This document shows positions 35,217 to 47,332 of a stretch of DNA of 64,000 bases, one piece after another (positions within the stretch are counted from its first letter, which is position 1; each line of letters opens with the position of its first letter). This DNA comes from Hyphomonadaceae bacterium (GTDB lineage: Bacteria; Pseudomonadota; Alphaproteobacteria; Caulobacterales; Hyphomonadaceae), in NCBI GenBank assembly GCA_022844345.1, contig JALHLU010000004.1, positions 62,001-126,000 on the forward strand. Direction: 5' to 3'. The position numbers and the translations under genes were made by a program. Below the pieces are notes generated by a model that saw nothing but the letters and a program-made list of their open reading frames with translations, ran no database searches and had not been told where the DNA came from.

Positions 35217-35352
35217 CCATGCCAGATACCTCCGCCCTCAGCCAGCTTGCCGGCGCGTCCGTCTGGATTTGCGGCGCTGGCGGGTTTGACAGTGTTGGCG
35301 CCGCGCGGCTTTCAAGCTTATTTCCCACACCCTTCAAGCTGCGGACAGACAC

Positions 35353-36225
35353 ATGACCGACTTCACCATGTTCGATCTCAAGGTCACGGACGGCGTCGCG
35401 GTCGCGACCTTCAACCGCCCCGACAAGATGAACACGTTCACCCCCGTCGTGATGCGTGAGATGATCCAGCTGTTCGACATGACCGACGCTGACGACGGCA
35501 TTCGCGCTGTGGTGATCACCGGATCTGGCCGCGCCTTCTGCGCCGGGGCCGAACTTGGCATCGCTGGCGGCGACACCTTCAACTACACCAAGCGCGCCTC
35601 GGGCGATGAAATCATCCATGACGGCATCCGTCGCGATGGCGGCGGCCGTGTCGTCCTGCGCATCTTCCGCAGCCTCAAGCCCGTGATCGCCGCCGTGAAC
35701 GGCGCGGCCGTCGGCGTTGGCGTCACCATGCAGCTGCCGATGGATTTCCGCATCGCTTCAACCAACGCGAAATTCGGTTTCGTCTTCTCGCGCCGGGGCA
35801 TCACGCCCGAGGCCTGTTCCAGCTGGTTCCTGCCGCGCCTCGTTGGCGTGCCGACCGCGCTGGACTGGACCTATTCAGGCCGCGTGTTCGATGCGAACGA
35901 AGCAAAGGAGAAGGGGCTGGTGCAATCGCTCCACGCGCCGGAAGACCTGCTGGCCGCCGCCATGGATCTGGCCCATCGCGTGACGGAGAAGTCTGCGCCG
36001 GTTTCAATCGCCGTCGCGCGCCAGATGATCTGGCGCATGATGGGTGCAGAACACCCGATGGACGCGCACAAGATCGATAGCCGCGCTCTCCAGGTTCGGG
36101 GCCAGTCGGCGGACGTGAAGGAAGGGATCGCCTCGTTCATGGAAAAGCGCGATCCCAACTTTCCCAACGGCGTCGGCCACGACTTCCCTGCAGACCTGTT
36201 CGCGCCCGAGCCGGAGTTCGAGTAG
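35353..36225 (+). CDS. Enoyl-CoA hydratase/isomerase (crotonase) family protein
   Basis: A 290-aa crotonase-fold enzyme. Oxyanion-hole segments are SGRAFCAGAELG and AAVNGAAVGVGVTMQLPMDF, and FGFVFSRRGITPEACSSWFL holds the region of the catalytic Glu. It would hydrate or isomerise an acyl-CoA, probably in fatty acid or aromatic acid catabolism. There is no SD close to the ATG. Isolated, with no other beta-oxidation genes beside it. Confidence 0.88.
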   Translation: MTDFTMFDLKVTDGVAVATFNRPDKMNTFTPVVMREMIQLFDMTDADDGIRAVVITGSGRAFCAGAELGIAGGDTFNYTKRASGDEIIHDGIRRDGGGRVVLRIFRSLKPVIAAVNGAAVGVGVTMQLPMDFRIASTNAKFGFVFSRRGITPEACSSWFLPRLVGVPTALDWTYSGRVFDANEAKEKGLVQSLHAPEDLLAAAMDLAHRVTEKSAPVSIAVARQMIWRMMGAEHPMDAHKIDSRALQVRGQSADVKEGIASFMEKRDPNFPNGVGHDFPADLFAPEPEFE

Positions 36226-36341
36226 GCGCGACAGCCCAACAGGCTTACCGAAACCTTTCCGGGATCGGACACAAGAGGGGATGCGCGTTCAGCGTATTGC
36301 GAGAACTCTGTGGCATGGCTTTTCGGGCCCGGAGTTGAAGC

Positions 36342-36875
36342 GTGCGCCAGAGTATCAGACACCTGTCCATCCTGGTCGTTGATGACCATCGCTTCATGCA
36401 GCAGCTGATGCGCGCGATGTTGACTGGGCTTGGCGTCCGGACTGTCGTGCCGGCCCTGACGGTGGATGAGGGGCTCCGGCTTCTCACGGCGCAGAAATTC
36501 GACATTGTGATCGCCGACTACCTGATGGGCGGACCTTCGGGCGCCGAGTTCATGCGGCTTGCCCGCTCGGAGCATTTCGCCGGCGACCGCTTTGTCCCGA
36601 TCATTGCCTGCACAGCCGATACGACGCCGCGCACCGTGGCGGCATTGCGCGACGCAGGTGCGGACGAAATCCTGTGCAAGCCGGTCTCCGCTCACATGCT
36701 GTGGAACAGACTTGCGGCGGTGGTCAATTCGCGCAGGCGTTTCGTGAAGACGCCGAAATTCTTCGGTCCGGATCGCCGCCGGCGCGCGATGGAAGTGAAG
36801 GACAGCGTTGAGCGTCGCACAAGAAAGACGGAACACGCCCAGCCGTCTTATCTCAAAGTCCTGTCAAAGCCCTGA
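36342..36875 (+). CDS. Single-domain response regulator with a basic tail
   Basis: A 177-aa protein. Receiver domain at residues 8-128: acidic pair D14/D15 in ILVVDDHRFM, phosphoacceptor D59 in DIVIADYLMGG, and the conserved Lys in DEILCKPVSAHML. The remaining 50 residues are basic (FGPDRRRRAMEVKDSVERRT) with no output domain. The start is GTG with GGAG upstream. No histidine kinase gene adjoins it. The FFGPDRRRR tail occurs in CheY-like proteins of this group of bacteria. Confidence 0.85.
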   Translation: MRQSIRHLSILVVDDHRFMQQLMRAMLTGLGVRTVVPALTVDEGLRLLTAQKFDIVIADYLMGGPSGAEFMRLARSEHFAGDRFVPIIACTADTTPRTVAALRDAGADEILCKPVSAHMLWNRLAAVVNSRRRFVKTPKFFGPDRRRRAMEVKDSVERRTRKTEHAQPSYLKVLSKP

Positions 36876-36939
36876 TCCTTGCTGGACACCTTGTAGCGGC
36901 CGGCGGCGAATTGCGCCGCAAGGCGAGTCGTCGTGCTCT

Positions 36940-38349
<1,410 letters not shown>

Positions 38350-38445
38350 GGCTGGATACCCCGACGATTCGCGCGGACCCTATCAGGTTCGCGCGCCGGG
38401 GGCAGGGCCGTCTGGCAATTCCGCCGATGTGAATTTCGCCAGACC

Positions 38446-39780
38446 CTAGTTCCGCCGCCCCGCCTGTGGCGTGCGGAACTCGATGCGCTTTCCGTCCGGC
38501 GTGATGCGGGTGCAGGGCGACTGGCGCACGTCATTGATCCAGTTGCACTCTTCCTTGGAGCCATCGCGCAGGAAGTCCGTGCCGATGCCGTTGCGCTTGT
38601 TGTTGGCGTACAGGCCCTCGAAATGGGTCCCGTTCGCATACACAACTGTCACCTTCCCGTTCAGCATCCCATTGGTCCACACGCCGTTCAGCGTTCCGGC
38701 GTTGGATTCCTCGACAGCCTGGCCGTTCGGCAGGTGGTCAACGAACTCGCCGATGATCCTGCGTCCGTCCTTGAAGGTCAGCTCGCCCGGTCCCTTCTGC
38801 ACGTCGTTGACGAACGGTCCGCGGAAAACCCGGCCGTCGCCGAACTGCACGGTCGCAGCGCCGTGTCGCTGATCGTTCACATACGGGCCGATATAGGTGT
38901 AGTCGCCGCTCACCTCGGTCATGCGGCCCTGGCCCTGGCGCTTGTCGTCCACCCATCCGCCGTCATAGGTCCATTTGCCGTCGCCGCTGGTGTAGACGCC
39001 TTGACCGGCGCGGCGGTCTTCCTTCCATTCACCGATGTAAAGCGCGCCGTCGGGAAAGCGCTGCGTGCCCTCGCCATTTCGCTTGCCGTTCAGATAGCCG
39101 CCCTCATAGGTCGACCCGTCGGTGAATGTCATGCGACCCTGGCCGCTGCGCACGCCCTGTACGAAATCACCTTCATAGCGCTCCCCCGAATCCAGCGTCT
39201 CTGCGCCACGGCCGTGAGTCAGGCCCATGTCGTAACCGCCTTCGTAGATATAGCCGTTCGGACAGGCGTAGGCGCCCTTGCCATGGCGCAGCCCGCGCAG
39301 GAAATCGCCGGTGTAGGTGCATCCGTTCGCCAGCGTCTCGACGCCCGGGCCGTTCCGCATCAATTCGATGCCCATGGAGACAAGGCCCGTGACGCCGCCC
39401 TTTTCGGCGCAGGCGCAACTGATCACCGGAGCTGCATACGTCCCACCCGGCGAGATCGAGCCGATCATGCGCTCAGGAGCGATGAAGGGCGCTGTGCCGC
39501 GCTTGCACTGTAGGGTGATGTCCTTGAGCGTGGCGTCGCCCGATTGTCGCGAGGAGTTGATCAGCCGCAGCTCCACATTCGAGCCATCGCATCCCAGCGC
39601 GGGCGTTGTGCGCCACTGAACCTCGCGTCCATCGGACCAGCGGATGCCGCTCTGCCAGTCCGGTCCCTGCCATGCGATGGCCCCCAGCGACAGCGGGCCC
39701 GCCAGAAGGCCCAGCGCAATAGCGAAGAGGCCCGCGCGCCGCATCGTTCCTGCGCGTGGTCGCTTGGCGAACATTGTCAT
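38446..39780 (-). CDS. Exported MORN-repeat protein
   Basis: A 444-aa protein with a signal peptide or anchor (GLFAIALGLLAGPLSLGAIA) and, from about residue 165 to 425, eleven or so tandem MORN repeats of the form YEGxxxxGxxxGxG, for example GEGTQRFPDGALYIGEW and GQGRMTEVSGDYTYIGPYVN. MORN repeats bind lipids or serve as scaffolds in eukaryotes; in bacteria their role is mostly unknown. The N-terminal 130 residues hold four Cys and no known domain. Confidence 0.82.
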   Translation of the reverse strand: MTMFAKRPRAGTMRRAGLFAIALGLLAGPLSLGAIAWQGPDWQSGIRWSDGREVQWRTTPALGCDGSNVELRLINSSRQSGDATLKDITLQCKRGTAPFIAPERMIGSISPGGTYAAPVISCACAEKGGVTGLVSMGIELMRNGPGVETLANGCTYTGDFLRGLRHGKGAYACPNGYIYEGGYDMGLTHGRGAETLDSGERYEGDFVQGVRSGQGRMTFTDGSTYEGGYLNGKRNGEGTQRFPDGALYIGEWKEDRRAGQGVYTSGDGKWTYDGGWVDDKRQGQGRMTEVSGDYTYIGPYVNDQRHGAATVQFGDGRVFRGPFVNDVQKGPGELTFKDGRRIIGEFVDHLPNGQAVEESNAGTLNGVWTNGMLNGKVTVVYANGTHFEGLYANNKRNGIGTDFLRDGSKEECNWINDVRQSPCTRITPDGKRIEFRTPQAGRRN

Positions 39781-39946
39781 CCACTCCCCGAAGGCTGCCC
39801 GGAAGCGGGCGCTCCCTCAAATTCATAGTCCTGTTTGGTCCGTCAAGTTAGCCAAACTGTGGCGCGGGCGGGGCGCTGGCAGGGGCCCGGAACTGACGCG
39901 TCAGGGCGGCGTTTCTGCATGACACAGTGGAATTTGGAGCTTCGCG

Positions 39947-40141
39947 ATGACACGGACCCTTGTTTTTCTTCCCGCCGCTGCTCTTCTGGCCGCTTCCTTG
40001 GCCGCCTGTGGCACCAACATGGAACAGCGCGCCGCGACGGGTGCGGCGGCAGGTATGGTCGTCGCCGGCCCGGTTGGCGCAGCGGTCGGCGCGGGCGTCG
40101 GGGCCGTCGTCAATGAAGTCGAGGAAGACAAGGCCGAGTAA
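39947..40141 (+). CDS. Small glycine-zipper lipoprotein (copy 1)
   Basis: A 64-aa lipoprotein with lipobox LAAC (Cys21), then GTNMEQRAATGAAAGMVVAG and a Gly/Ala-rich zipper stretch ending in NEVEEDKAE. A near-identical paralogue follows at 40311. Related short lipoproteins stabilise or plug the envelope, but the function of this one is unknown. Confidence 0.75.
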   Translation: MTRTLVFLPAAALLAASLAACGTNMEQRAATGAAAGMVVAGPVGAAVGAGVGAVVNEVEEDKAE

Positions 40142-40310
40142 TCCAGTCGACGGGCTGGGGGCGGGACAGGCCACGCGGCCACACCACACCGCAATACAGC
40201 GCAAGGCCGGGCGCGAGGGCTTCGCGTCGGGCCTCACTTGTGGGAAACTGAAGCAAAGCCGGATCGGCGCTTATTGCGCCAGACCGGCGCAACAAGAATG
40301 TGGACCTGAC

Positions 40311-40502
40311 ATGGCTATCCGGAACCTTACGATGCTGGGCTTGGGCCTCTCTGCGCTCATGCTCGCTGCCTGCGGTACGAACATGGAACAGCGCGCTGCA
40401 ACGGGCGCTCTCGGCGGGCTGGTTGTGGCTGGCCCGGTCGGCGCTGCTGTGGGCGCTGCCGTTGGCGTCGTTGTCAACGAAGCTGAAGAAGACAAGAATT
40501 AG
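40311..40502 (+). CDS. Small glycine-zipper lipoprotein (copy 2)
   Basis: A 63-aa lipoprotein with lipobox LAAC (Cys21) and a mature region almost the same as copy 1: GTNMEQRAATGALGGLVVAG, zipper, NEAEEDKN. The signal peptides differ much more than the mature parts. The copies are 169 bp apart on the same strand, a tandem duplication. The ATG is at 40311; the longer open frame upstream is not similar to anything. Confidence 0.75.
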   Translation: MAIRNLTMLGLGLSALMLAACGTNMEQRAATGALGGLVVAGPVGAAVGAAVGVVVNEAEEDKN

Positions 40503-40506
40503 CGCG

Positions 40507-40595
40507 AAAGGTTCGTGCGCGGTCGCGAGAATTCGCGCCGCGCACGGCTTCTGCGTTCGCTCCGCCTCCCTGGCGATCGCCCAAAGCGAACCTTT
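40507..40595. repeat. Large cruciform-like palindrome
   Basis: Outer arms AAAGGTTCG (40507-40515) / CGAACCTTT (40587-40595) enclose a very stable inner hairpin: GTGCGCGG (40515-40522), then CGCGA (40524-40528), loop GAAT, TCGCG (40533-40537), CCGCGCAC (40538-40545). The right arm runs into TTTT. It lies in the 293-bp gap between the second lipoprotein and the TonB receptor, which otherwise shows nothing recognisable. Confidence 0.5.
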
Positions 40596-40795
40596 TCCTG
40601 CAAGTTATCCTGGCGCGACACGCGGGTTACGTTTCCGCACGGGTTAGCGGCGAGGATGCAACGCTTCCCCGACAATCAGGCCCCTGACATCGTCTGAATG
40701 GCCTCTCGCCTCTGTCCCTGTACGGATGATGCGCCTATCAGCTGCGCCGCTGCCGGGGTGTGTTGCCCGCGGCCGTTTGGTGAGTGGGATGTGGC

Positions 40796-43024
40796 ATGAG
40801 TCCTGTGGGTGCGTGTCTGAGAAGCGCCGGTTTCGCAGCGCTTGTGAGCGCAGGCGCACCCGCGCTGGCGCCGGAAGCACTCGCCCAGGGCGCAGATGAT
40901 CGCATCGTCGTTACAGCGACGCGCCAGGCCGAAGACGCCAGTGACCTACCCCAAAGTGTTGTGATCCTGTCCGGCGAACAACTTTCCAGCGCCGACAGTG
41001 CAGAAGAGGTCGTGCAACGTCTTGTCGGCGTGCAGGCGGCGATTTCGAACGGCTCGCAGGCCACGTTCCAGATTCGCGGCGTAGGCGCAGTCGATCACCA
41101 GGCGCTGACGCCCAGCGCCGCCGCCGTCCATGTCGATGGCGTGTTCCTGGCCACCAACGTGCAGGCGAGTCTGCTGGCTTACGATCTTGATCGCGTTGAG
41201 GTGCTCAAAGGACCGCAAGGAACGATCCAGGGCCGCAATGCTTCCAGCGGATCGATCAACTTCATCACGGCGCTGCCAACCGATACGTTTGAAGCCTATG
41301 CCCAAGCCTCTTACGGCAGTTTTGATCGCTTCGATGCGCAGGCCGCTGCAAGCGGACCGATAGGCGAGGGCGCGCGTGGGCGCGTTGCCATGCGCATGTT
41401 GAAGCAGGGGCCAGCGCTCGAGAATATCGGTGGTCCCGGCGATGCCGGCGGCGTGCGCGACGAGTTCGGGATTCGTGGCGCGCTAGCGCTTGACCTGTCG
41501 CCGGGGGTGGACCTGCTGTTGCGCGGCCACATCGAGGCGGATCAGGGCGTCAACCCTGCGCCGCTGAATTCTGCGCTCGTGCTCAATGATCATGAGATAT
41601 CAGTAGGCGCCGATGGCGTGCAGGATACCGACAACCGCTTCTTTGGCGCGTCCGCCGAACTGACCGCGGAAGCCGGCGACTGGCGCATCACGTCGATTAC
41701 ATCGTTCGAAGGCTTCGGGCAGAACTATGGTTTCGACTTCGACGGCCAGCCTGCCGCCATCGCCAACCTGTCCTACGACCGCAAATACTGGCAGGTCGCG
41801 CAGGAACTCTATGGCCGCACCAGCTGGGATGGCGGAGACCTGCTGATCGGCCTGTCGCTGTCGGCGGATGACTTCACGCAGGACTATCTCATCTGGTGCG
41901 GCCAGCTGAATTCGACGACGCTGGTTGGAAGCTGCGCCTATCCGGCCGCCGCCGCGCGTGTGGGCCCCACGCCGGCATCCACAGCGCCGGCTGTCTCGCT
42001 GCTCACCCGCATCGCGCAGACGCGCGAGATGGCCGCACTCTATGGCGTCGTCGATCTCGATCTTGGTCCGCAGACAACGCTCACGCTTGGCGGCCGCTAC
42101 ACGATGGAAAACATCGACGGCGAAGGCTTCGGCCAGCACATCTACGCCGACGGGGTGAAGGCGTTGAACAATCGCGGCGGCCTCGGCCTCGCGCAGGGTG
42201 CAAACACGATTGAGGAAGGCCGCTTCACCGGCATGACCGCGCTCAAGCATCGCTTCAGCGACGATCTCATGGCCTATGTCTCGTTTGGCCAGGGTTACAA
42301 GAGCGGCGGCTTCAATGGCGAGGTCGCCAACAACGTCACGCATTACCAGAATGAAGGCCTGTTCGGCGCCGAGACTGTCGATGCGTGGGAGGCCGGCCTG
42401 AAGGGCGCTCTTGGCGATACGCTCTCCTTCGAAGCGGCCGCATTCTGGCAGGACTACGATGCCCCGCAGGCGCGCATCTTCGTCTCCTTCCCGCTGCCCG
42501 GCGGCGGCGCGATCACATCCAATTCGCTCGCCAACCTCGACGCTGCCACGGTGCAGGGCGCAGAACTCTCGGCCCTGTGGCGCCCATACAATGCCTTCGA
42601 GATCGGCGCGGCCATCATGGCGCTCGACACGGAAATCGAGCAGACCACCGATGCGCCCGGCGGAAGCAATGTGGCGACGTTCGATGGCAAGCCATTGCCC
42701 TTCGCATCCGACATTTCGGCGACGCTGCATGCCCGCCATGAATGGACGCTGCCCGGCGACATGCAACTCGCGCTCGAGATGAACGCCAAGCACCAGGGCG
42801 AGTACTTCCTCGATGCCGAAGGCCGCGCCGACCGCAGGCAGGGGGCAATCACTCTTCTCGATGCCGCCGCCCGCCTGCGGTTGTCTGCCGGAACCGAGCT
42901 GTCCCTCTGGGGCCGCAACCTCCTGAACGAGGACTATGCGCTCTCGGGCTATGGTTTCATCGGCTACGACACGTTCAGGTCCCAGCCGGCCAGCTGGGGC
43001 GTTTCGGTGCGCGTGGATTGGTAG
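40796..43024 (+). CDS. TonB-dependent outer membrane receptor
   Basis: A 742-aa receptor. Signal peptide to about residue 31, TonB box-like DRIVVTATR, plug domain (LPQSVVILSGEQLSSADSAE, FQIRGVGAVDHQ, VEVLKGPQGTIQGRNASSGS), then a beta barrel ending in the outer membrane C-terminal signature GVSVRVDW with a terminal aromatic residue. It imports a ligand such as a siderophore or carbohydrate, but no neighbouring genes show which. ATG 40796 with GTGGGA upstream is chosen over GTG 40784. Confidence 0.92.
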   Translation: MSPVGACLRSAGFAALVSAGAPALAPEALAQGADDRIVVTATRQAEDASDLPQSVVILSGEQLSSADSAEEVVQRLVGVQAAISNGSQATFQIRGVGAVDHQALTPSAAAVHVDGVFLATNVQASLLAYDLDRVEVLKGPQGTIQGRNASSGSINFITALPTDTFEAYAQASYGSFDRFDAQAAASGPIGEGARGRVAMRMLKQGPALENIGGPGDAGGVRDEFGIRGALALDLSPGVDLLLRGHIEADQGVNPAPLNSALVLNDHEISVGADGVQDTDNRFFGASAELTAEAGDWRITSITSFEGFGQNYGFDFDGQPAAIANLSYDRKYWQVAQELYGRTSWDGGDLLIGLSLSADDFTQDYLIWCGQLNSTTLVGSCAYPAAAARVGPTPASTAPAVSLLTRIAQTREMAALYGVVDLDLGPQTTLTLGGRYTMENIDGEGFGQHIYADGVKALNNRGGLGLAQGANTIEEGRFTGMTALKHRFSDDLMAYVSFGQGYKSGGFNGEVANNVTHYQNEGLFGAETVDAWEAGLKGALGDTLSFEAAAFWQDYDAPQARIFVSFPLPGGGAITSNSLANLDAATVQGAELSALWRPYNAFEIGAAIMALDTEIEQTTDAPGGSNVATFDGKPLPFASDISATLHARHEWTLPGDMQLALEMNAKHQGEYFLDAEGRADRRQGAITLLDAAARLRLSAGTELSLWGRNLLNEDYALSGYGFIGYDTFRSQPASWGVSVRVDW

Positions 43025-43099
43025 GGTTGTTGCCAAGGCCTGTCAGCAGCGCGCTTCCGGGCTCTGGCGAACACGGTCGGTCCGGCCCATATTGCGGGC

Positions 43100-45403
<2,304 letters not shown>

Positions 45404-45427
45404 GATGGGAGCAGCGCAAAGGCCGAA

Positions 45428-45487
45428 ATGACCTTCGACACTCGTGACTGCCTGCGCGATCAGTTCTACGTGACGCCCACAGCCCCC
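45428..45487 (+). pseudogene. 5' fragment of an aspartate/glutamate leucyltransferase-like gene (bpt)
   Basis: The first 20 codons, MTFDTRDCLRDQFYVTPTAP, resemble the start of bacterial leucyl-tRNA-protein transferases (Bpt), whose proteins go on with CPYLPGR and a conserved core. Here similarity ends sharply and the frame runs on through unrelated sequence to a stop at 45634. The rest of bpt is not found elsewhere in this window. It marks the left edge of the AT-richer reverse transcriptase island. The family match is from memory of the family pattern, not a search. Confidence 0.45.
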
Positions 45488-45560
45488 GATCTAGCGCGTC
45501 AAGCGTTCATTTCTCAGGGGATACCCATAACCTGGACAAAAAGTTATCCACGCCAAGTCC

Positions 45561-45589
45561 TTGAAAGGCATGCGGGAAAATGCTATTTT
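45561..45589 (+). promoter_or_regulatory. Sigma-70-type promoter ahead of the reverse transcriptase
   Basis: TTGAAA (45561-45566), exactly 17 bases, TATTTT (45584-45589). Transcription would begin near 45596, about 258 nt before the proposed reverse transcriptase start, leaving a long untranslated leader. Confidence 0.5.
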
Positions 45590-45595
45590 GGAAGT

Positions 45596-45853
45596 CTATT
45601 AGGACCTTATGGTGCCGAAGTAGTGCTCGTATAGACTGTCAAGGCAAATCGTTGCGTCTAGGTGTAGAATTATTTCCTGCATCTTATGATCCTCGGTTTC
45701 TTTGGTTATGTCGGCCCCACGCTCCGCGTAGAGCCAACAATACAGTATATATGACTCCGTTTTAAAAGTGGTCGGGGTGGTAACACCCAATATCGTTGAA
45801 TGGGGAAGCGGCGTCCGAGCGTAGCCACACGTAAGCTCGCTTCCCCTCACACG
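45596..45853 (+). ncRNA. Candidate structured noncoding RNA of the reverse transcriptase system
   Basis: A roughly 258-nt stretch with no convincing frame, much richer in A/T than its surroundings, lying between a good promoter and the reverse transcriptase. Hairpins: TAGAC (45632-45636) plus GCAA (45644-45647) with TTGCGTCTA (45652-45660), leaving a 7-nt bulge; ACGC/GCGT (45719-45729); GGGTG (45775-45779)/CACCC (45784-45788); and a strong final stem GGGGAAGC (45802-45809) plus GAGC (45817-45820) with GCTCGCTTCCCC (45835-45846), again with a 7-nt left bulge. The final stem ends eight bases before the ATG. Upstream template RNAs of similar size are known for some defence reverse transcriptases; function here is inferred. 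Confidence 0.45.
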
Positions 45854-47332
45854 ATGATCGCATCCAGTCCTTGGGAACCTGAAGCCAGTGATTTGAAGCG
45901 GTACCGTCACTTTGATGGTCCGCTGAAGGTGGAAGAAATCAAGAGCTTGGTCCGCGATCCGATCGCGGTTGCGCGGCATGGGTTTCGGCCGTTGCTCCAT
46001 TTTGAAAAAGAATGGCGACGGGCGCCCAAGAAATTGCCGGACGGCACCTTGGAAAAGCGAGACAAGAAAACTCGGCCAATACGATATGCGTGCCGAAAAG
46101 ATTCTTACATCTACAAACACTATCGAGAGCTGCTGTCGGAGCTGTATGAAAAGCGGCTACACGAGCTCGCAATAGACAGCTGCGTGCTGGCTTATCGCCG
46201 CATTCCTGTCAGTGCTGGAGCTCCCGGCTGCAAGTCAAACATCCACTTCGCCGATGAAGCGTTCAAAGTCATAGCCAAGCTCGGCAAATGCTGCGCGGTG
46301 GCCATAGATGTTTCTAGCTTTTTTGACTCACTCAATCACGCGCGGTTGAAGGAGCGCTGGCAACAACTGCTCGGAGTTGATCGGCTTCCTGATGACCACT
46401 TCGCGGTCTTTCGCTCCATAACAGAATATAAGTTCGTGGATCGAGACGAGGCGTTCGTCGCCCTCGGATACTCGCGAATGGAAGATGGTGTGCCTCGCTA
46501 CGCAATTGACCCCCAAACCATCCCAACCCGACTCTGCACTCCGGCGGAATATCGAGACAAAATCGTATCGGGAGGGCTCGTCCAGCGGCATTCCGGTGTG
46601 TTTGGCATACCTCAAGGAACGCCGATCTCAGACGTGCTTGCCAACCTCTTTCTTATCGATTTTGACGTCGCAATGCAGAAGTACGCGCTCGGTCGTGGTG
46701 GTGTGTACATGCGCTATTGTGACGACATTCTCTTGATCTTACCCGGCGATGGGCGGGCGGCACGAGCCGCGTGTGCTCACGCGGCTCGTGAAATCAAAGA
46801 AGCTGGAGCTGAGCTCAAAATCAATCCGAGTAAGACGGAAGTGGTATGCTTCTCTGGCAAGCCAGAAAAGCGATGCTATGCGCTTGCGATTGCAAAAGGC
46901 ACGTCGCGCAAATTCAGAAAATCTCCGAACGACGGCATTTCGTACTTAGGGTTTCGGTTTGACGGTTCGTCTGTTTACTTGAGAAACAGCACGGTAGCGA
47001 ATTTACGCGGCAAAATCGCGCGTACTTGCCGCGCCGTGGCTCATCAACACATCAATCGTCATCCCGGGAAGGACCTAGCGTGGCTTCTCAGCCGGCTTCC
47101 AATTCGAGAGGTCGAGAATCGCTTTCTTCAAGTCCGCGACTTTGAAGAGGCAGTAAAGGATGCCAGCGAAAGGGGCGAGTCAGCATTTTCAGTCATGACC
47201 TTCTGGAGCTACGTCACCAGAGCTCAAGAGGTGTTCGGTGAAAGGGCTGTGGGACTTCTTCGTCAGTTGCGAAGCATTGATGCGCAAATAGAGTCGCATC
47301 TCCAAAAGGACGTCCAAAGAATCTACAAGTAG
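45854..47332 (+). CDS. Reverse transcriptase, probably of a defence-associated (UG/DRT-like) class
   Basis: A 492-aa protein from ATG 45854; an in-frame ATG at 45800 would add 18 residues coded by a hairpin. RT motifs are in order: N-terminal YRHFDGPLK and KKTRPIRYACRKDSYIYKHY, motif A AIDVSSFFDSL (catalytic Asp about residue 152), motif B GVFGIPQGTPISDVLANLF, motif C YMRYCDDILLIL (YCDD, about 288-291), then LKINPSKTEVVCF and ISYLGFRFDG. There is no maturase, endonuclease or protease domain, so it is not a normal group II intron RT. The C-terminal 130 residues are helical with no known domain. Codon use is AT-richer than its neighbours, a sign of transfer. No ribosome site is visible before either start. 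Confidence 0.88.
   Translation: MIASSPWEPEASDLKRYRHFDGPLKVEEIKSLVRDPIAVARHGFRPLLHFEKEWRRAPKKLPDGTLEKRDKKTRPIRYACRKDSYIYKHYRELLSELYEKRLHELAIDSCVLAYRRIPVSAGAPGCKSNIHFADEAFKVIAKLGKCCAVAIDVSSFFDSLNHARLKERWQQLLGVDRLPDDHFAVFRSITEYKFVDRDEAFVALGYSRMEDGVPRYAIDPQTIPTRLCTPAEYRDKIVSGGLVQRHSGVFGIPQGTPISDVLANLFLIDFDVAMQKYALGRGGVYMRYCDDILLILPGDGRAARAACAHAAREIKEAGAELKINPSKTEVVCFSGKPEKRCYALAIAKGTSRKFRKSPNDGISYLGFRFDGSSVYLRNSTVANLRGKIARTCRAVAHQHINRHPGKDLAWLLSRLPIREVENRFLQVRDFEEAVKDASERGESAFSVMTFWSYVTRAQEVFGERAVGLLRQLRSIDAQIESHLQKDVQRIYK

Noticed and set aside
45428-45634. The whole 68-codon frame as a real small gene.
   Set aside because: Only the first 20 residues look like a protein family; the rest changes composition and overlaps the RT promoter and ncRNA.
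45800-45853. ATG 45800 as the reverse transcriptase start.
   Set aside because: The 18 extra codons lie in a perfect stem, read as low-similarity basic sequence, and have no ribosome site; left as an alternative.
45854-47332. Group II intron or retron identity for the RT.
   Set aside because: No maturase or endonuclease region, no intron RNA domain V-like hairpin downstream, and no msr-msd with typical inverted repeats was recognised.
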